Part shown: positions 6,634 to 11,628 of the stretch, in pieces
How positions within the stretch are numbered: the stretch's first letter is position 1
How the letters are laid out: each line of letters begins with the position of its first letter
Made by a program: the position numbers and the translations under genes
NCBI GenBank assembly: GCA_002338255.1
Contig: DDHX01000059.1
Location: forward strand, 23,543 to 35,170
Length of the DNA stretch: 11,628 nt
Origin: Ruminococcaceae bacterium UBA1865
GTDB taxonomy: Bacteria; Bacillota; Clostridia; Oscillospirales; Acutalibacteraceae
Reading direction: 5' to 3'
Notes under the pieces: generated by a model
Databases searched by the model: none
Told to the model about the DNA's origin: nothing
What the model saw: only the letters and a program-made list of their open reading frames with translations

Positions 6634-6705
6634 AACTTTATAAAAAATAAGTAATCCTGATAAACTCAATCAATTTAGCGGCATTAGTGAAAAGCTAATG
6701 CCGCT
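6634..6705 (+). repeat. Second copy of the galE 3' end and terminator
   Basis: These 72 bases match 4186-4257 at 63 positions with no gaps, a displacement of exactly 2448 bp. The galE frame still reads NFIKNK then stop, with changes at synonymous third positions (AAT to AAC, AAC to AAT). The spacer and hairpin follow as in the original. Upstream of it the similarity fades within a few codons into the secreted-protein remnant. It is a relic of a related galE end rather than a gene. Confidence 0.88.
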
Positions 6706-6715
6706 AAATTGATTG
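6667..6715 (+). terminator. Perfect 21-bp hairpin, possible bidirectional terminator
   Basis: The arms 6667-6687 and 6695-6715 are perfect reverse complements over 21 bases around a seven-base loop. The inner part is the gal-operon terminator stem (AGCGGCATTAG/CTAATGCCGCT). Here the T-run has become part of a longer AT-rich stem. The hairpin lies between converging transcription units and could end both, though no strong T-run remains on either side. Confidence 0.7.
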
Positions 6716-6729
6716 TAATATGATAGAAT

Positions 6730-7122
6730 TTACTCTAAATCATTGATTCTCATTTTAGTAAGCTCTTTCTCGCGCTTTATCTTTTTGCGTTCAGCAAAAA
6801 ACACTACAAATAAAACTACGGTTAAGACATTGAAAAACACCAATATCAGAATGCTTGTTGGAAGATTGATACTTGTGACCACTGTGCTTTTTGAAATTAG
6901 TAATCCGTTATTATATTTCTCAAAAACTCGTGGCCCCAAAGTAGATCTATACATTGTCGATATTATTTGAACATCAATAATGATCGTGTTGAACAAGATA
7001 AGTAAAGGCAATATTAATCCTAACAATATGTGCTTTTTTGTAAGAAGTTTTTGTAAAAATACAATCCCTATAAACACTACCAAAGATATAATGCAATATA
7101 AAATATAAAATGGAACGCTCAT
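6730..7122 (-). CDS. Three-helix membrane protein next to a DUF2089-type regulator
   Basis: I do not recognise this 130-residue protein. It shows hydrophobic segments at about 5-24, 31-55 and 87-110, separated by a loop (56-86) that is probably outside the cell. It ends in a strongly charged cytoplasmic tail (ERKKIKREKELTKMRINDLE). The start lies one base after the stop of the upstream regulator gene, with GAGGAG before it. The two genes are therefore translated together, and a sensing or output role linked to that regulator is likely. No catalytic motif is visible. The gene converges on the 21-bp hairpin at 6667-6715. Confidence 0.75.
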   Translation of the reverse strand: MSVPFYILYCIISLVVFIGIVFLQKLLTKKHILLGLILPLLILFNTIIIDVQIISTMYRSTLGPRVFEKYNNGLLISKSTVVTSINLPTSILILVFFNVLTVVLFVVFFAERKKIKREKELTKMRINDLE

Positions 7123-7123
7123 A

Positions 7124-7423
7124 TTAGCACTCCTCTTTCAGTTTTTTGTACTCAGAAATTAAGATTTTCGCCGTATCTACATCAAATTTATCATTAGTGG
7201 CCAATCGTTTTATTAGTGAAATATATGGTTCATTTGCTGAATTTTCATTAATACCGATTTTTTGAATTAACCGGTCAAGTTTAAGTCGAACTGTAGGATA
7301 AGTTACACCATAATTATTTGCAATTTCTTTTAACGAACCTGATGCTAAAACAAACTTCTTTATGAACAAAACGTCTTCATCTTCTAAATTTAGCATCCAC
7401 TCAGGGATAACTTCAATTGGCAT
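7124..7423 (-). CDS. Short DUF2089-type transcriptional regulator
   Basis: A 99-residue protein resembling the C-terminal part of DUF2089 proteins. It has the typical opening PEWMLNLEDEDVLFIKKFVL, then ASGSLKEIANNYGVTYPTVR (about 28-47), a helix-turn-helix-like segment followed by a helix with LDRLIQKI. Many DUF2089 proteins carry an N-terminal zinc ribbon; none is present, so this is the short form. The rest (60-99) is helical and charged. The start follows AAGGGTGG. It is the first gene of a two-gene unit with the membrane protein. Two matched dyads in its own promoter make autoregulation plausible. The DNA-binding role follows from the motif; the regulated signal is unknown. Confidence 0.8.
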   Translation of the reverse strand: MPIEVIPEWMLNLEDEDVLFIKKFVLASGSLKEIANNYGVTYPTVRLKLDRLIQKIGINENSANEPYISLIKRLATNDKFDVDTAKILISEYKKLKEEC

Positions 7424-7442
7424 TCGTTAACCACCCTTCTTG

Positions 7443-7479
7443 TTTAACTATATTAAACATACCATTTAACATAATTAAA
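7443..7479. promoter_or_regulatory. Two tandem dyads, candidate operators
   Basis: TTTAA-N5-TTAAA occurs at 7443-7457 and again at 7465-7479. The centres are 22 bp apart, about two helical turns, and the inner bases are similar (CTATA, CATAA). One overlaps the -10 box and start point of the minus-strand promoter; the other fills the spacer between -35 and -10. This placement suits a repressor, probably the product of the adjacent regulator gene. The AT-rich background lowers the certainty. Confidence 0.45.
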
Positions 7480-7484
7480 GTCAA
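7456..7484 (-). promoter_or_regulatory. Sigma-A promoter of the DUF2089/membrane-protein unit
   Basis: On the minus strand TTGACT (7484-7479) is followed after 17 bases by TATGTT (7461-7456), with a TG extension just before the -10 box. A start near 7449 leaves about 25 bases to the gene. Confidence 0.65.
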
Positions 7485-7603
7485 ACCATTTTTAAATATT
7501 AATCCATTGGTTCTGTTACAAATTATGGCGGGCATGAGTACTTTTAAAGATCTCCTGACCGCCATTGTATTTCAAAGTATATTTCTTTTAAGATATTCTT
7601 GTA

Positions 7604-7632
7604 ATGACAATTTATAATTGCAATGCTATAAT
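7604..7632 (+). promoter_or_regulatory. Sigma-A promoter of the second sigma/anti-sigma operon
   Basis: ATGACA (7604-7609), a 17-base spacer and a perfect TATAAT (7627-7632) with a TGC extension just upstream. A start near 7639 leaves a leader of about 20 bases containing AGAAGGAGA before the gene. Confidence 0.75.
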
Positions 7633-7658
7633 GAAAATAAAAAAGAAGGAGAAATCGA

Positions 7659-8213
7659 ATGCTGATTTGCATACAAGCCATCCAGAATGATGCTGACCAC
7701 ACCATGGTGGAAGAGCTTTATCACCAACATTACAGTACCATGCTGTACATCGCTCAGGGCATTTTAAAAGACCGATATCGAGCGGAAGATGCCGTTTCTC
7801 AGGCTTTTATTAAAATAATTGATAATCTTCAAAAATTTTCTTTTGAAAACTGTAACAAAACGAAGGGTTTAATCGTTATCATTGTAAGAAATATTTGTTA
7901 CGACATTTTGAAAGCTGATAAGAGGCATAACCTGGTCGAACTGGATGAAGCCGAGAGTGTTTCGCAATCTTCAGAGGACGCGCCGTTGGAACATCTTCTG
8001 TCGGAAGAGAACAGCAAGGCTTTGATTGCCCTTTTATCTAACTTGAATGAAAAGTCCGGAAGCGTTTTGAAATTGAAATATTTATACGGCTATTCCGATG
8101 GTGAAATAGCAAAGATGCTTGATATTACACCTGAAAACGTTCGGGTACGGTTTTACCGCGCAAAAAAAGTTCTCATGGAAGAGATCAAGAAACGGGGGAG
8201 CGAAAATGAATAA
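7659..8213 (+). CDS. ECF-type RNA polymerase sigma factor (second pair)
   Basis: A 184-residue sigma-70 family protein. Region 2 is at about 17-88, with AEDAVSQAFIKI and the following NKTKGLIVIIVRNICYDILK. Region 4 is at about 120-175, with YSDGEIAKMLDITPENVRVR forming the helix-turn-helix. AGAAGGAGA supports the start at 7659. The stop overlaps the next gene by eight bases, and the next product is a membrane-anchored protein of anti-sigma architecture, so activity is probably held in check at the membrane until a signal arrives. It is the likely user of the TGTAAC...CGT promoters at 4419 and 8960, by proximity only. The codons for NKTKGLIVI contain a near-exact copy of the 4419 promoter block. 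Confidence 0.93.
   Translation: MLICIQAIQNDADHTMVEELYHQHYSTMLYIAQGILKDRYRAEDAVSQAFIKIIDNLQKFSFENCNKTKGLIVIIVRNICYDILKADKRHNLVELDEAESVSQSSEDAPLEHLLSEENSKALIALLSNLNEKSGSVLKLKYLYGYSDGEIAKMLDITPENVRVRFYRAKKVLMEEIKKRGSENE
7851..7878 (+). promoter_or_regulatory. ECF-promoter-like sequence inside the sigma gene
   Basis: TGTAAC-N17-CGTTA lies within a 30-base stretch (7850-7879) that differs from 4418-4447 at one base. It also encodes a conserved part of region 2, so it may be coding sequence that resembles a promoter or an internal start for the anti-sigma gene. The coincidence itself is firm; the function is not. Confidence 0.25.
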
Positions 8214-8946
8214 ATCTGAACTTTATGACAGAGTGTTTGAAACCTTTCTGCAAGCGGCTGTCGAAGAAAACTTTCAAGGGGAGTTAAATGCTTTGCCCCC
8301 GGAAAAAGTTTTAAGGAAAGAATACGCTCCCTCGCCGGAGCAAAAGCAAAGAATTCAAAAAGCAATACGAAAAGCGTATTATAAATCGCTGCGTCACAAA
8401 GCTGCGAATATCGCCAAAAAGGTCGCTGTTATTGTTGCCATCATCGTTCCAATATCATTGGGAAGCCTATTGAGCGTGGAAGCTTCCAGAAACGCCATCT
8501 TCAACACCGTTTTGGACTGGAAGTCCGACCATGTAAACGTTCACTTTCAGGAAGACAGTTCCAGTCAAATACACAAGTCCAAGCAGGGTGCGGAAGAAGT
8601 GAGCTTGTATCAGCCGCAATATCTTCCCGATGGATTTGCCAAAAGTGAAGCTGTTAAATTTGGCCCGACTCTGCAAACAAAATACCTGAACAAAGAAGAC
8701 GTGTCCATTGTTTTTGACCAAACTCCATTATCAAAAGAAGGAACAATTGCCCTTGATACGGAGCATTCAACGTTCAGTGAAATAACGATAAACGGGCAAA
8801 AGGCCTCCTTATTTGCGGCAAATACACCGGAAGATAATACTTTTATACTGTGGCAGGACAAAAAAACAAGCTTCATGCTCCGCTCGACAGTCGACCAAAA
8901 AGAATTGATAAAAATGGCCGAAAATATAAAAGCAGAAAGCAATTAA
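8206..8946 (+). CDS. Membrane-anchored anti-sigma factor, DUF4367-like
   Basis: A 246-residue protein with a charged cytoplasmic N-terminus (1-70) and one membrane helix at about 73-92 (VAVIVAIIVPISLGSLLSV). The extracellular domain contains YQPQYLPDGF at about 137-146 and a C-terminal part ending in a sequence typical of DUF4367 proteins (FILWQDKKTSFML, then ELIKMAENI). This is the known design of Clostridia anti-sigma factors. The start at 8206 follows GGGGGAG and overlaps the sigma gene by eight bases; a longer in-frame start at 8119 lies deep inside the sigma gene and is rejected. It probably binds the sigma factor inside and receives an envelope signal outside. The domain assignment is by memory of the pattern. 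Confidence 0.85.
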   Translation: MNKSELYDRVFETFLQAAVEENFQGELNALPPEKVLRKEYAPSPEQKQRIQKAIRKAYYKSLRHKAANIAKKVAVIVAIIVPISLGSLLSVEASRNAIFNTVLDWKSDHVNVHFQEDSSSQIHKSKQGAEEVSLYQPQYLPDGFAKSEAVKFGPTLQTKYLNKEDVSIVFDQTPLSKEGTIALDTEHSTFSEITINGQKASLFAANTPEDNTFILWQDKKTSFMLRSTVDQKELIKMAENIKAESN

Positions 8947-8959
8947 AATTCTATAAAAT

Positions 8960-8985
8960 TGTAACAAACAGATGGACTAATCGTC
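8960..8985 (+). promoter_or_regulatory. ECF-sigma promoter of the 138-residue membrane protein
   Basis: TGTAAC (8960-8965), 16 bases, then CGTC (8982-8985) continuing TATATAAT. This is the classical ECF arrangement. It starts 14 bases after the anti-sigma gene and about 80 bases before the next gene. The spacer resembles the one at 4419 (GG.CTAAT before CGT), suggesting the same sigma factor reads both. Confidence 0.65.
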
Positions 8986-9041
8986 TATATAATAGTTTAG
9001 CTTTGGTGCCACCATTTTAGTGCAGAATTGGAGTAATTTAC

Positions 9042-9458
9042 ATGATGAACTTTCTTGAAAAAATTCGTAATAAGCTGGTTCACTTTTTATTTCCCTTCGT
9101 AGAGGGCTTTTATCCGTTCATATCCTTGGTGTTGATTGTGGCTACCTGGTCTATTCCTGAAGCCTACGGGCAAATCAGAATCGTTTTATTTTGGCTCTGG
9201 TTTGTAAATAGTGAAATTAACTGGGCAGGCATTATAGAACGCGACTATCTTCCCATACAACCCGGAAACAGCTTATTCTATCACATTTACCGGTTTATCA
9301 ATCAGGCTTTCTTCCTCTTTCTGCTCATTTTCCTAATCACCATGCTAATTCCGGGACTGCTGTGGCTTAAGAGTGGCTTTGGCGTTGTGTTCGTCATAGC
9401 CATCATTCTTCGCGCTATCGGAGATCGAAAGTACCGCCCAAAAAAACCAGAAGAATAA
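9042..9458 (+). CDS. Small integral membrane protein, likely ECF-regulon member
   Basis: A 138-residue protein with hydrophobic stretches at about 23-37, 44-58, 87-107 and 112-125, an amphipathic N-terminus and a basic C-terminal tail (RKYRPKKPEE). I do not recognise the family. The polar loop at 59-85 (ERDYLPIQPGNSLFYH) is probably exposed. A GGAG at 9030-9033 supports the ATG at 9042; a second ATG directly follows and could be used instead. Its own ECF-type promoter and its position right after the sigma/anti-sigma pair suggest that it carries out part of the envelope response that pair controls. It is not detectably similar to the two paralogous membrane proteins at 5571 and 6102. Confidence 0.8.
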   Translation: MMNFLEKIRNKLVHFLFPFVEGFYPFISLVLIVATWSIPEAYGQIRIVLFWLWFVNSEINWAGIIERDYLPIQPGNSLFYHIYRFINQAFFLFLLIFLITMLIPGLLWLKSGFGVVFVIAIILRAIGDRKYRPKKPEE

Positions 9459-9472
9459 TTGCTTGTTTATCT

Positions 9473-9512
9473 ATACAGCGGGGCGGCAGTGTGTACTGCC
9501 CCCCCGCTGTAT
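9473..9512. terminator. Bidirectional hairpin terminator between converging genes
   Basis: The arms 9473-9490 and 9495-9512 pair over 18 bases with one mismatch around a GTGT loop. The stem is very GC-rich (GCGGGGCGGCAGT). It lies between a plus-strand gene ending at 9458 and a minus-strand operon ending at 9528. It shares CTATACAGC and the GGCAG/ACTGCC core with the hairpin at 5470. Confidence 0.8.
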
Positions 9513-9527
9513 TATTATACGGAATCG

Positions 9528-10580
9528 TTATCCCCTCAGGCTTTGAAGAATTTCCTCAGCGTTTGCTTTCGTAACGGCGCGGTAAGGGACGCGAACATAG
9601 TGGCTACTCTCCAAATTCACTACGTCGGCGGGGTCTTTTCCGGAGGCAACACAATAGGATAACTCAAACATTGCCTTGGCCTGCCCTTGTGCATCGTTAA
9701 ACACCGTACCAAACATTCCGCCATCCTCAATGGCATTGATGCCATTTTCCGTTGCGTCGATACCCACCACAACGGGCTTGACCTTCAGTTTGCTTTCCTT
9801 CAGCGTGTCAATCGCGCCAAGCGCCATGTCGTCGTTATTACTGAAAACCACTTCAATCCGGTCGCCCAACTTTGTAATCCACTGCGCCATTTTCGCCGAA
9901 CCCTGCGCGCGCTGCCAATTGGCCGTGTCGTTTGCCAGCTTTTCCACTTGGATTCCCGCGTTTGTGACAGCCTTAATCGAATACTCCGTTCTTAGCAGCG
10001 CGTCCTGATGCCCCTGCTCGCCCTCAAGCATCACATACTGAATTTTTCCGTCTCCGTTTTTATCAATCTGCTTACGGTCCTTCTTGAAAGCATTGGCAAT
10101 GATTTCACCCTGCAGGCGACCGGACTCGGCTGCGTCCGCCCCGACATAATAAGCACGGTTCCACATTCGTAAATCCTCCTCAACCGGTTCACGGTTAAAA
10201 AAGACAACCGGAATATTGGCCGCTTTTACCTTATCCACAATCACTGCGGCGGCAGTGCGGTCAACCATGTTGACGCAAATTACATTGTAATTCTGTGAAA
10301 TAAAGCTGTCCACCTGATCATTTTGCAGTGCCTGACTCGACTGCCCATCTACAATATTAATCACAATTTTTTTGCCGGTCTCTGTTTCCTTTTCCTTGGA
10401 AACCTTTTCAAGGTATGCACAAAGGCTGGTAACAAAGGTGTCGTCCTTGCGGTAGACTGTCACGCCGATTTTGACTGTCTCGACTTTTGCGCTGCTGTTG
10501 TTGGAGTCGCACGCACAAAGAGAAGAAAAGAACAGGGCCGCGGCCAGAACGATTGCCATGGATTTCATAAAGCTTTTCAT
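9528..10580 (-). CDS. mglB: Galactose/glucose-binding lipoprotein, MglB-like
   Basis: A periplasmic-binding-protein-fold lipoprotein that captures D-galactose or D-glucose outside the cell, for an ABC importer and/or a sensor. A signal peptide runs to a lipobox (LCAC) with Cys24 as the lipid site. The calcium loop typical of the family is at 173-181 (DKNGDGKIQ), and GEQGHQDALLRTE (188-200) supplies His and Asp expected at the sugar site. FFNREP (128-132), the Trp in NDTANWQRAQ, SNNDDMALGA and GIDAT match other ligand contacts known from E. coli MglB. Its 350 residues fit the family. GGAGG precedes the start, and the upstream gene ends 12 bases before. No mglA or mglC follows: a terminator lies directly downstream, so transport partners must be elsewhere, or the protein works with a sensor. 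Confidence 0.88.
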   Translation of the reverse strand: MKSFMKSMAIVLAAALFFSSLCACDSNNSSAKVETVKIGVTVYRKDDTFVTSLCAYLEKVSKEKETETGKKIVINIVDGQSSQALQNDQVDSFISQNYNVICVNMVDRTAAAVIVDKVKAANIPVVFFNREPVEEDLRMWNRAYYVGADAAESGRLQGEIIANAFKKDRKQIDKNGDGKIQYVMLEGEQGHQDALLRTEYSIKAVTNAGIQVEKLANDTANWQRAQGSAKMAQWITKLGDRIEVVFSNNDDMALGAIDTLKESKLKVKPVVVGIDATENGINAIEDGGMFGTVFNDAQGQAKAMFELSYCVASGKDPADVVNLESSHYVRVPYRAVTKANAEEILQSLRG

Positions 10581-10592
10581 TTCAATCCTCCA

Positions 10593-11567
10593 TCATCTTA
10601 CAAATGGGAAGAGCAAACGCTGATTGTCGGAATTATACATGTTCTCGTGGTCTACAATTGCAAAATTAATATTTGTATTCGCCGTGTCATAATTCTTATT
10701 GATATGATTGATTGCTGTTTTTATACTGAGATACCCCAAGTTATACTCGTTCTCCACACCGATAGAATTGATAAGCCGGTCGTCAAGCAACGAAACGACT
10801 GTGTTGGTTCTTCCAATCCCGTAAATCCGTATCTGTTTGCTGCCCGTTTTCAGTAAGTCCCGCTCCGCTTTGGCGGCAGCCTCCAGTGTTGCGCCATCCA
10901 ACGCAATCAGCGTGTCGGCACTGCTGCTTTGGAGCAAGCCTTTGGCGGTGTCGTAAGCATCCTGCGGGTCATCGGGAATATTCCAGTATTCAATCTGACT
11001 TTTAGCTGCATTCAGCTGACGCGTCACACCCAGATATCGCTGATTGATATTGCTGCAATCCATGCTGTTTTGCAGAATTGCGATACGGTTATCCGAAATT
11101 CCATTATTGATTACCGCCTTGGCGAGTGCGCCGCCAAGCTGAAGATTGTCACAGGAAATGTATGGCAAATCCTTCATGCCGTCAACCGTTGACTGCATGG
11201 TAATGACCGGGACGCTTTTCTGGGCTTTTTCAATCGGCTGCTTTAAATCTTTGGAATTGACCGGCGCAATGACAATTGCTTTTGCCCCGTTTTTAATTTC
11301 CCGTTGCAAAAGTGAAATTTGTTCCTGAACATCGTTGTCGCGAGCCAGTGTAATAAAGCTGACCTCTGCATTCAAATCCCGCGCCGCCTGATCAATTCCC
11401 TGTTTAATTGTAGTACTGCTTTCCGCACTTTTACTGCGGTAGATGACCGATATTTCGTAAGGGTCGCTGTTCTTTTTTCCAAATATACGATCTTTGTTTA
11501 AAAGGGCGAAAGACACCGCAAATGCAAGCAAAATCAAAATAAATACCATGATTTTTTTCTTTGTCAT
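10593..11567 (-). CDS. Membrane-anchored periplasmic-binding-fold protein, likely sugar sensor subunit
   Basis: A 324-residue protein with one N-terminal membrane helix (about 6-23) and no lipobox, so it stays anchored by that helix. The rest has the fold pattern of LacI/ribose-binding-type domains: ISVIYRSKSAESSTTIKQGI at the start, then QISLLQREIKNGAKAIVIAP, VPVITMQSTV, and LIALDGATLEAAAKAERDLL. Known relatives of this design are extracellular sensors that work with a LytS/YesM-type kinase, such as XylFII in clostridia. The start overlaps the stop of the upstream gene as ATGA, behind AAAGGAGGT. MglB follows after 12 bases. A role in sensing the sugar that MglB binds is inferred from this layout. 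Confidence 0.8.
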   Translation of the reverse strand: MTKKKIMVFILILLAFAVSFALLNKDRIFGKKNSDPYEISVIYRSKSAESSTTIKQGIDQAARDLNAEVSFITLARDNDVQEQISLLQREIKNGAKAIVIAPVNSKDLKQPIEKAQKSVPVITMQSTVDGMKDLPYISCDNLQLGGALAKAVINNGISDNRIAILQNSMDCSNINQRYLGVTRQLNAAKSQIEYWNIPDDPQDAYDTAKGLLQSSSADTLIALDGATLEAAAKAERDLLKTGSKQIRIYGIGRTNTVVSLLDDRLINSIGVENEYNLGYLSIKTAINHINKNYDTANTNINFAIVDHENMYNSDNQRLLFPFVR

Positions 11568-11628
11568 TTTGCGGCACCTCCTTTGCTCACATCCAACTCC
11601 TCCAAGGTCTTCACCGGCAGGTGAATTG
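11564..11628 (-). CDS. C-terminal end of an upstream gene, possibly a histidine kinase
   Basis: Twenty complete codons and a stop enter from the right edge in the same operon. The visible end begins IHLPVKTLEELD. The IHLPV part is what one expects at the last strand of a histidine kinase ATPase domain (families often end in TIHLP or similar). The gene order, kinase then anchored binding protein then MglB, would make sense for an extracellular sugar-sensing system. With only 20 residues this is a hint, and another substrate-binding protein is possible. The stop overlaps the next start by four bases. Confidence 0.5.
   Translation of the reverse strand, partial: IHLPVKTLEELDVSKGGAAK

Noticed and set aside
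7479-7518. Minus-strand TGTAAC near 7513-7518 as another ECF promoter for the DUF2089 unit
   Set aside because: The spacer resembles the other sites, but no CGT core follows at 16-17 bases, and a good sigma-A promoter is present instead.
7525-7562. Inverted repeat ATGGCGG...CCGCCAT upstream of the second sigma gene
   Set aside because: Seven-base arms with a gap of over 20 bases and no T-run; too weak to call a terminator or operator.
7417-7617. Plus-strand open frame of 66 residues between the divergent genes
   Set aside because: It has no ribosome binding site, overlaps two promoters and the candidate operators, and has no gene-like composition.
10323-10856. Plus-strand open frame of 177 residues
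   Set aside because: It lies opposite the well-supported MglB and anchored-binding-protein genes and shows no motif or ribosome binding site.
1-11628. tRNA, rRNA, CRISPR array, transposase or integrase
   Set aside because: None was seen on either strand; the repeats found are gene-end and leader duplications, not arrays or insertion sequences.

Overview
The window looks like a chromosomal segment of a Gram-positive Clostridia member, possibly Oscillospiraceae-like. This rests on strong GGAGG-type ribosome binding sites, Firmicutes-style sigma/anti-sigma pairs, a lipoprotein-type MglB and mixed base composition. The genus cannot be fixed from sequence alone. The galactose genes are visibly richer in G+C than the AT-rich stretch at about 4260-7650.

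Layout. (1) 1-633, minus strand: an ECF sigma factor and the start of its probable anti-sigma factor. (2) 824-4262, plus strand: a Leloir pathway operon galK-galT-galE with a near-consensus sigma-A promoter and a classical terminator. (3) About 4263-6715: an AT-rich accessory segment. It holds an ECF-type promoter, an unrecognised secreted protein, a 53-residue membrane peptide and two tandem paralogous four-helix membrane proteins. It ends with two relics: a 57-nt remnant of a second copy of the secreted-protein gene, and then a second copy of the galE 3' end with its terminator. (4) 6730-7484, minus strand: a short DUF2089-type regulator and a three-helix membrane protein, behind a promoter carrying two matched dyads. 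(5) 7604-9458, plus strand: a second ECF sigma factor, its membrane-anchored DUF4367-like anti-sigma factor, and a small membrane protein behind an ECF-type promoter. (6) 9473-11628, minus strand: an MglB-like galactose/glucose-binding lipoprotein, a membrane-anchored periplasmic-binding protein, and the last codons of a third gene that may be a histidine kinase.

How the parts fit. The gal operon converts galactose to glucose-1-phosphate through UDP-sugars. The binding proteins at the right edge probably capture or sense galactose or glucose outside the cell, so the accessory region sits between two galactose-related blocks. Matching TGTAAC...CGT promoter sequences before the secreted-protein gene and before the 138-residue membrane-protein gene suggest that an ECF sigma factor, plausibly the one at 7659, controls both. 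That would make this a small envelope-associated regulon.

The most unusual feature is the accessory segment bounded by two copies of the galE tail and terminator (63 of 72 bases identical, no gaps, 2448 bp apart). The downstream copy is joined directly to a degraded secreted-protein tail. This is the footprint of duplication and deletion, or of cassette exchange, at a gal-operon terminator.
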